NCBI RefSeq assembly: GCF_028289705.1
Contig: NZ_JANQOI010000087.1
Span: 124,001-188,000 of the forward strand
Reading direction: 5' to 3'
Length of the DNA: 64,000 nt
Source: Pelagibius sp.
Lineage (GTDB): Bacteria > Pseudomonadota > Alphaproteobacteria > Kiloniellales > Kiloniellaceae
Below, one piece after another: positions 63,633-64,000 of this stretch. A program made the position numbers and the translations under genes. A model generated the notes under the pieces. It was given only the letters and a program-made list of their open reading frames with translations. It had not been told where the DNA came from and ran no database searches. Position 1 is the stretch's first letter. Each line of letters begins with the position of its first letter.

Positions 63633-64000
63633 TGGCGATCCTGATCGACGGCGATACCAAGGTCATCTGCCAGGGCTTTACCGGCAAGCAGGCCAGCTAT
63701 CACATGGAGCGGGCCATCGCCTACGGCACCCAGGTGGTCGGCGGCGTGGTTCCCGGCAAGGGCGGGCGGCGCCATCTGGGCCTGCCGGTCTTCGACAGCG
63801 TGGTGGAGGCGGTGACCGAAACCGGTGCCACAGCCTCGGCCGTCTTCGTGCCCCCTGACTCGGCTGCTGACGCGCTGATCGAGGCCATCGACGCGGAGCT
63901 GCCGCTGGTGGTCTGCGTTACCGAGCGCATTCCGGTCCTCGACATGGTCCGGGTGAAACAGCGCCTGGCTGGCTCCGAGACACGGCTCATCGGCCCGAAC
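63632..64000 (+). CDS. Succinyl-CoA synthetase alpha-like subunit, 5' part
   Basis: The first 123 residues of a SucD/MtkB-type alpha subunit; the gene runs off the window end. It starts [20 protein letters not shown] and contains [20 protein letters not shown], the CoA-binding Rossmann region, ending at LIGPN just before the conserved NCPG. Its ATG shares one base with the beta-subunit stop (TAATG), so the subunits are coupled. The active-site His lies beyond the window. Confidence 0.93.
   Translation, partial: MAILIDGDTKVICQGFTGKQASYHMERAIAYGTQVVGGVVPGKGGRRHLGLPVFDSVVEAVTETGATASAVFVPPDSAADALIEAIDAELPLVVCVTERIPVLDMVRVKQRLAGSETRLIGPN

Noticed and set aside
62457..64000. Housekeeping TCA-cycle succinyl-CoA synthetase
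   Set aside because: No mdh, sucA, sucB or lpd genes are next to it in the window, and it follows a GntR-type operator shared with oxalate and transporter genes.
1..64000. tRNA, rRNA, insertion sequences, phage or defence islands
   Set aside because: None could be seen by reading; no transposase, integrase, toxin-antitoxin or restriction genes occur among the supported coding regions.

Overview
The window is a chromosomal segment of a GC-rich alphaproteobacterium. Gene families, ATGA-coupled operons and two kinds of alphaproteobacterial palindromic intergenic repeat suggest a Rhodospirillales-like, metabolically versatile soil or marine heterotroph. The genus cannot be fixed from the sequence. 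There is no rRNA, tRNA, CRISPR array, insertion sequence or prophage. Almost everything is import and catabolism of small nitrogenous, C1, polyol or carboxylate compounds.

Layout. 1-3113: end of a betaine-type ABC transporter operon (proX 3' end, proV, proW with an extra N-terminal membrane domain). 3166-5746: a LysR regulator converging on an MttB-family methyltransferase. 6066-11040: operon of a dimethylglycine/sarcosine dehydrogenase-like flavoprotein, a HisD-family dehydrogenase and a DegT aminotransferase; with the first two blocks this looks like betaine import and demethylation feeding tetrahydrofolate-bound C1 units. 11089-12678: an isolated S41-type lipoprotein. 12784-19604 (minus strand): a seven-gene operon of a polyamine-type ABC transporter, 2OG-Fe(II) oxygenase, isochorismatase-fold hydrolase and gamma-glutamyl hydrolase, with a tandem palindromic repeat inside it. 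19830-24552: TIM-barrel protein with DeoR regulator, a methyltransferase, an SDR, and split Ada DNA-repair genes. 24549-30103 (minus strand): complete dipeptide-type ABC transporter. 30479-36835: two glutamine-synthetase-like ligases flanking an SDR/FGGY-kinase pair and two small unknown genes.

37127-50869: a long polyol/ketose locus. It has a LacI regulator, sugar isomerase, Gfo/Idh/MocA oxidoreductase, a six-gene ABC importer resembling the glycerol transporter GlpSTPQUV of rhizobia, and then DhaL, DhaM, HPr, Enzyme I, a small HTH-like protein and DhaK, which form a self-contained PEP-driven dihydroxyacetone-type kinase.

51061-64000: an oxalate/C1 locus. It has a GntR (FadR-type) regulator, oxalyl-CoA decarboxylase, formyl-CoA transferase, a stand-alone formyltransferase/10-formyl-THF hydrolase-like protein, formate-THF ligase, a universal stress protein, a tripartite tricarboxylate transporter (TctC, TctB, TctA) and a SucCD-like ligase cut by the window end. 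Three copies of a TGGTATACCA-type palindrome, before the GntR gene, before tctC and before the sucC-like gene, suggest that the whole block is one regulon.

The most interesting leads are that regulon, with the possibility that the SucCD-like ligase primes oxalate (or a related acid) with CoA; the private PTS kinase coupled to an ABC importer; and the DMGDH/HisD/DegT operon beside a non-pyrrolysine MttB homologue.
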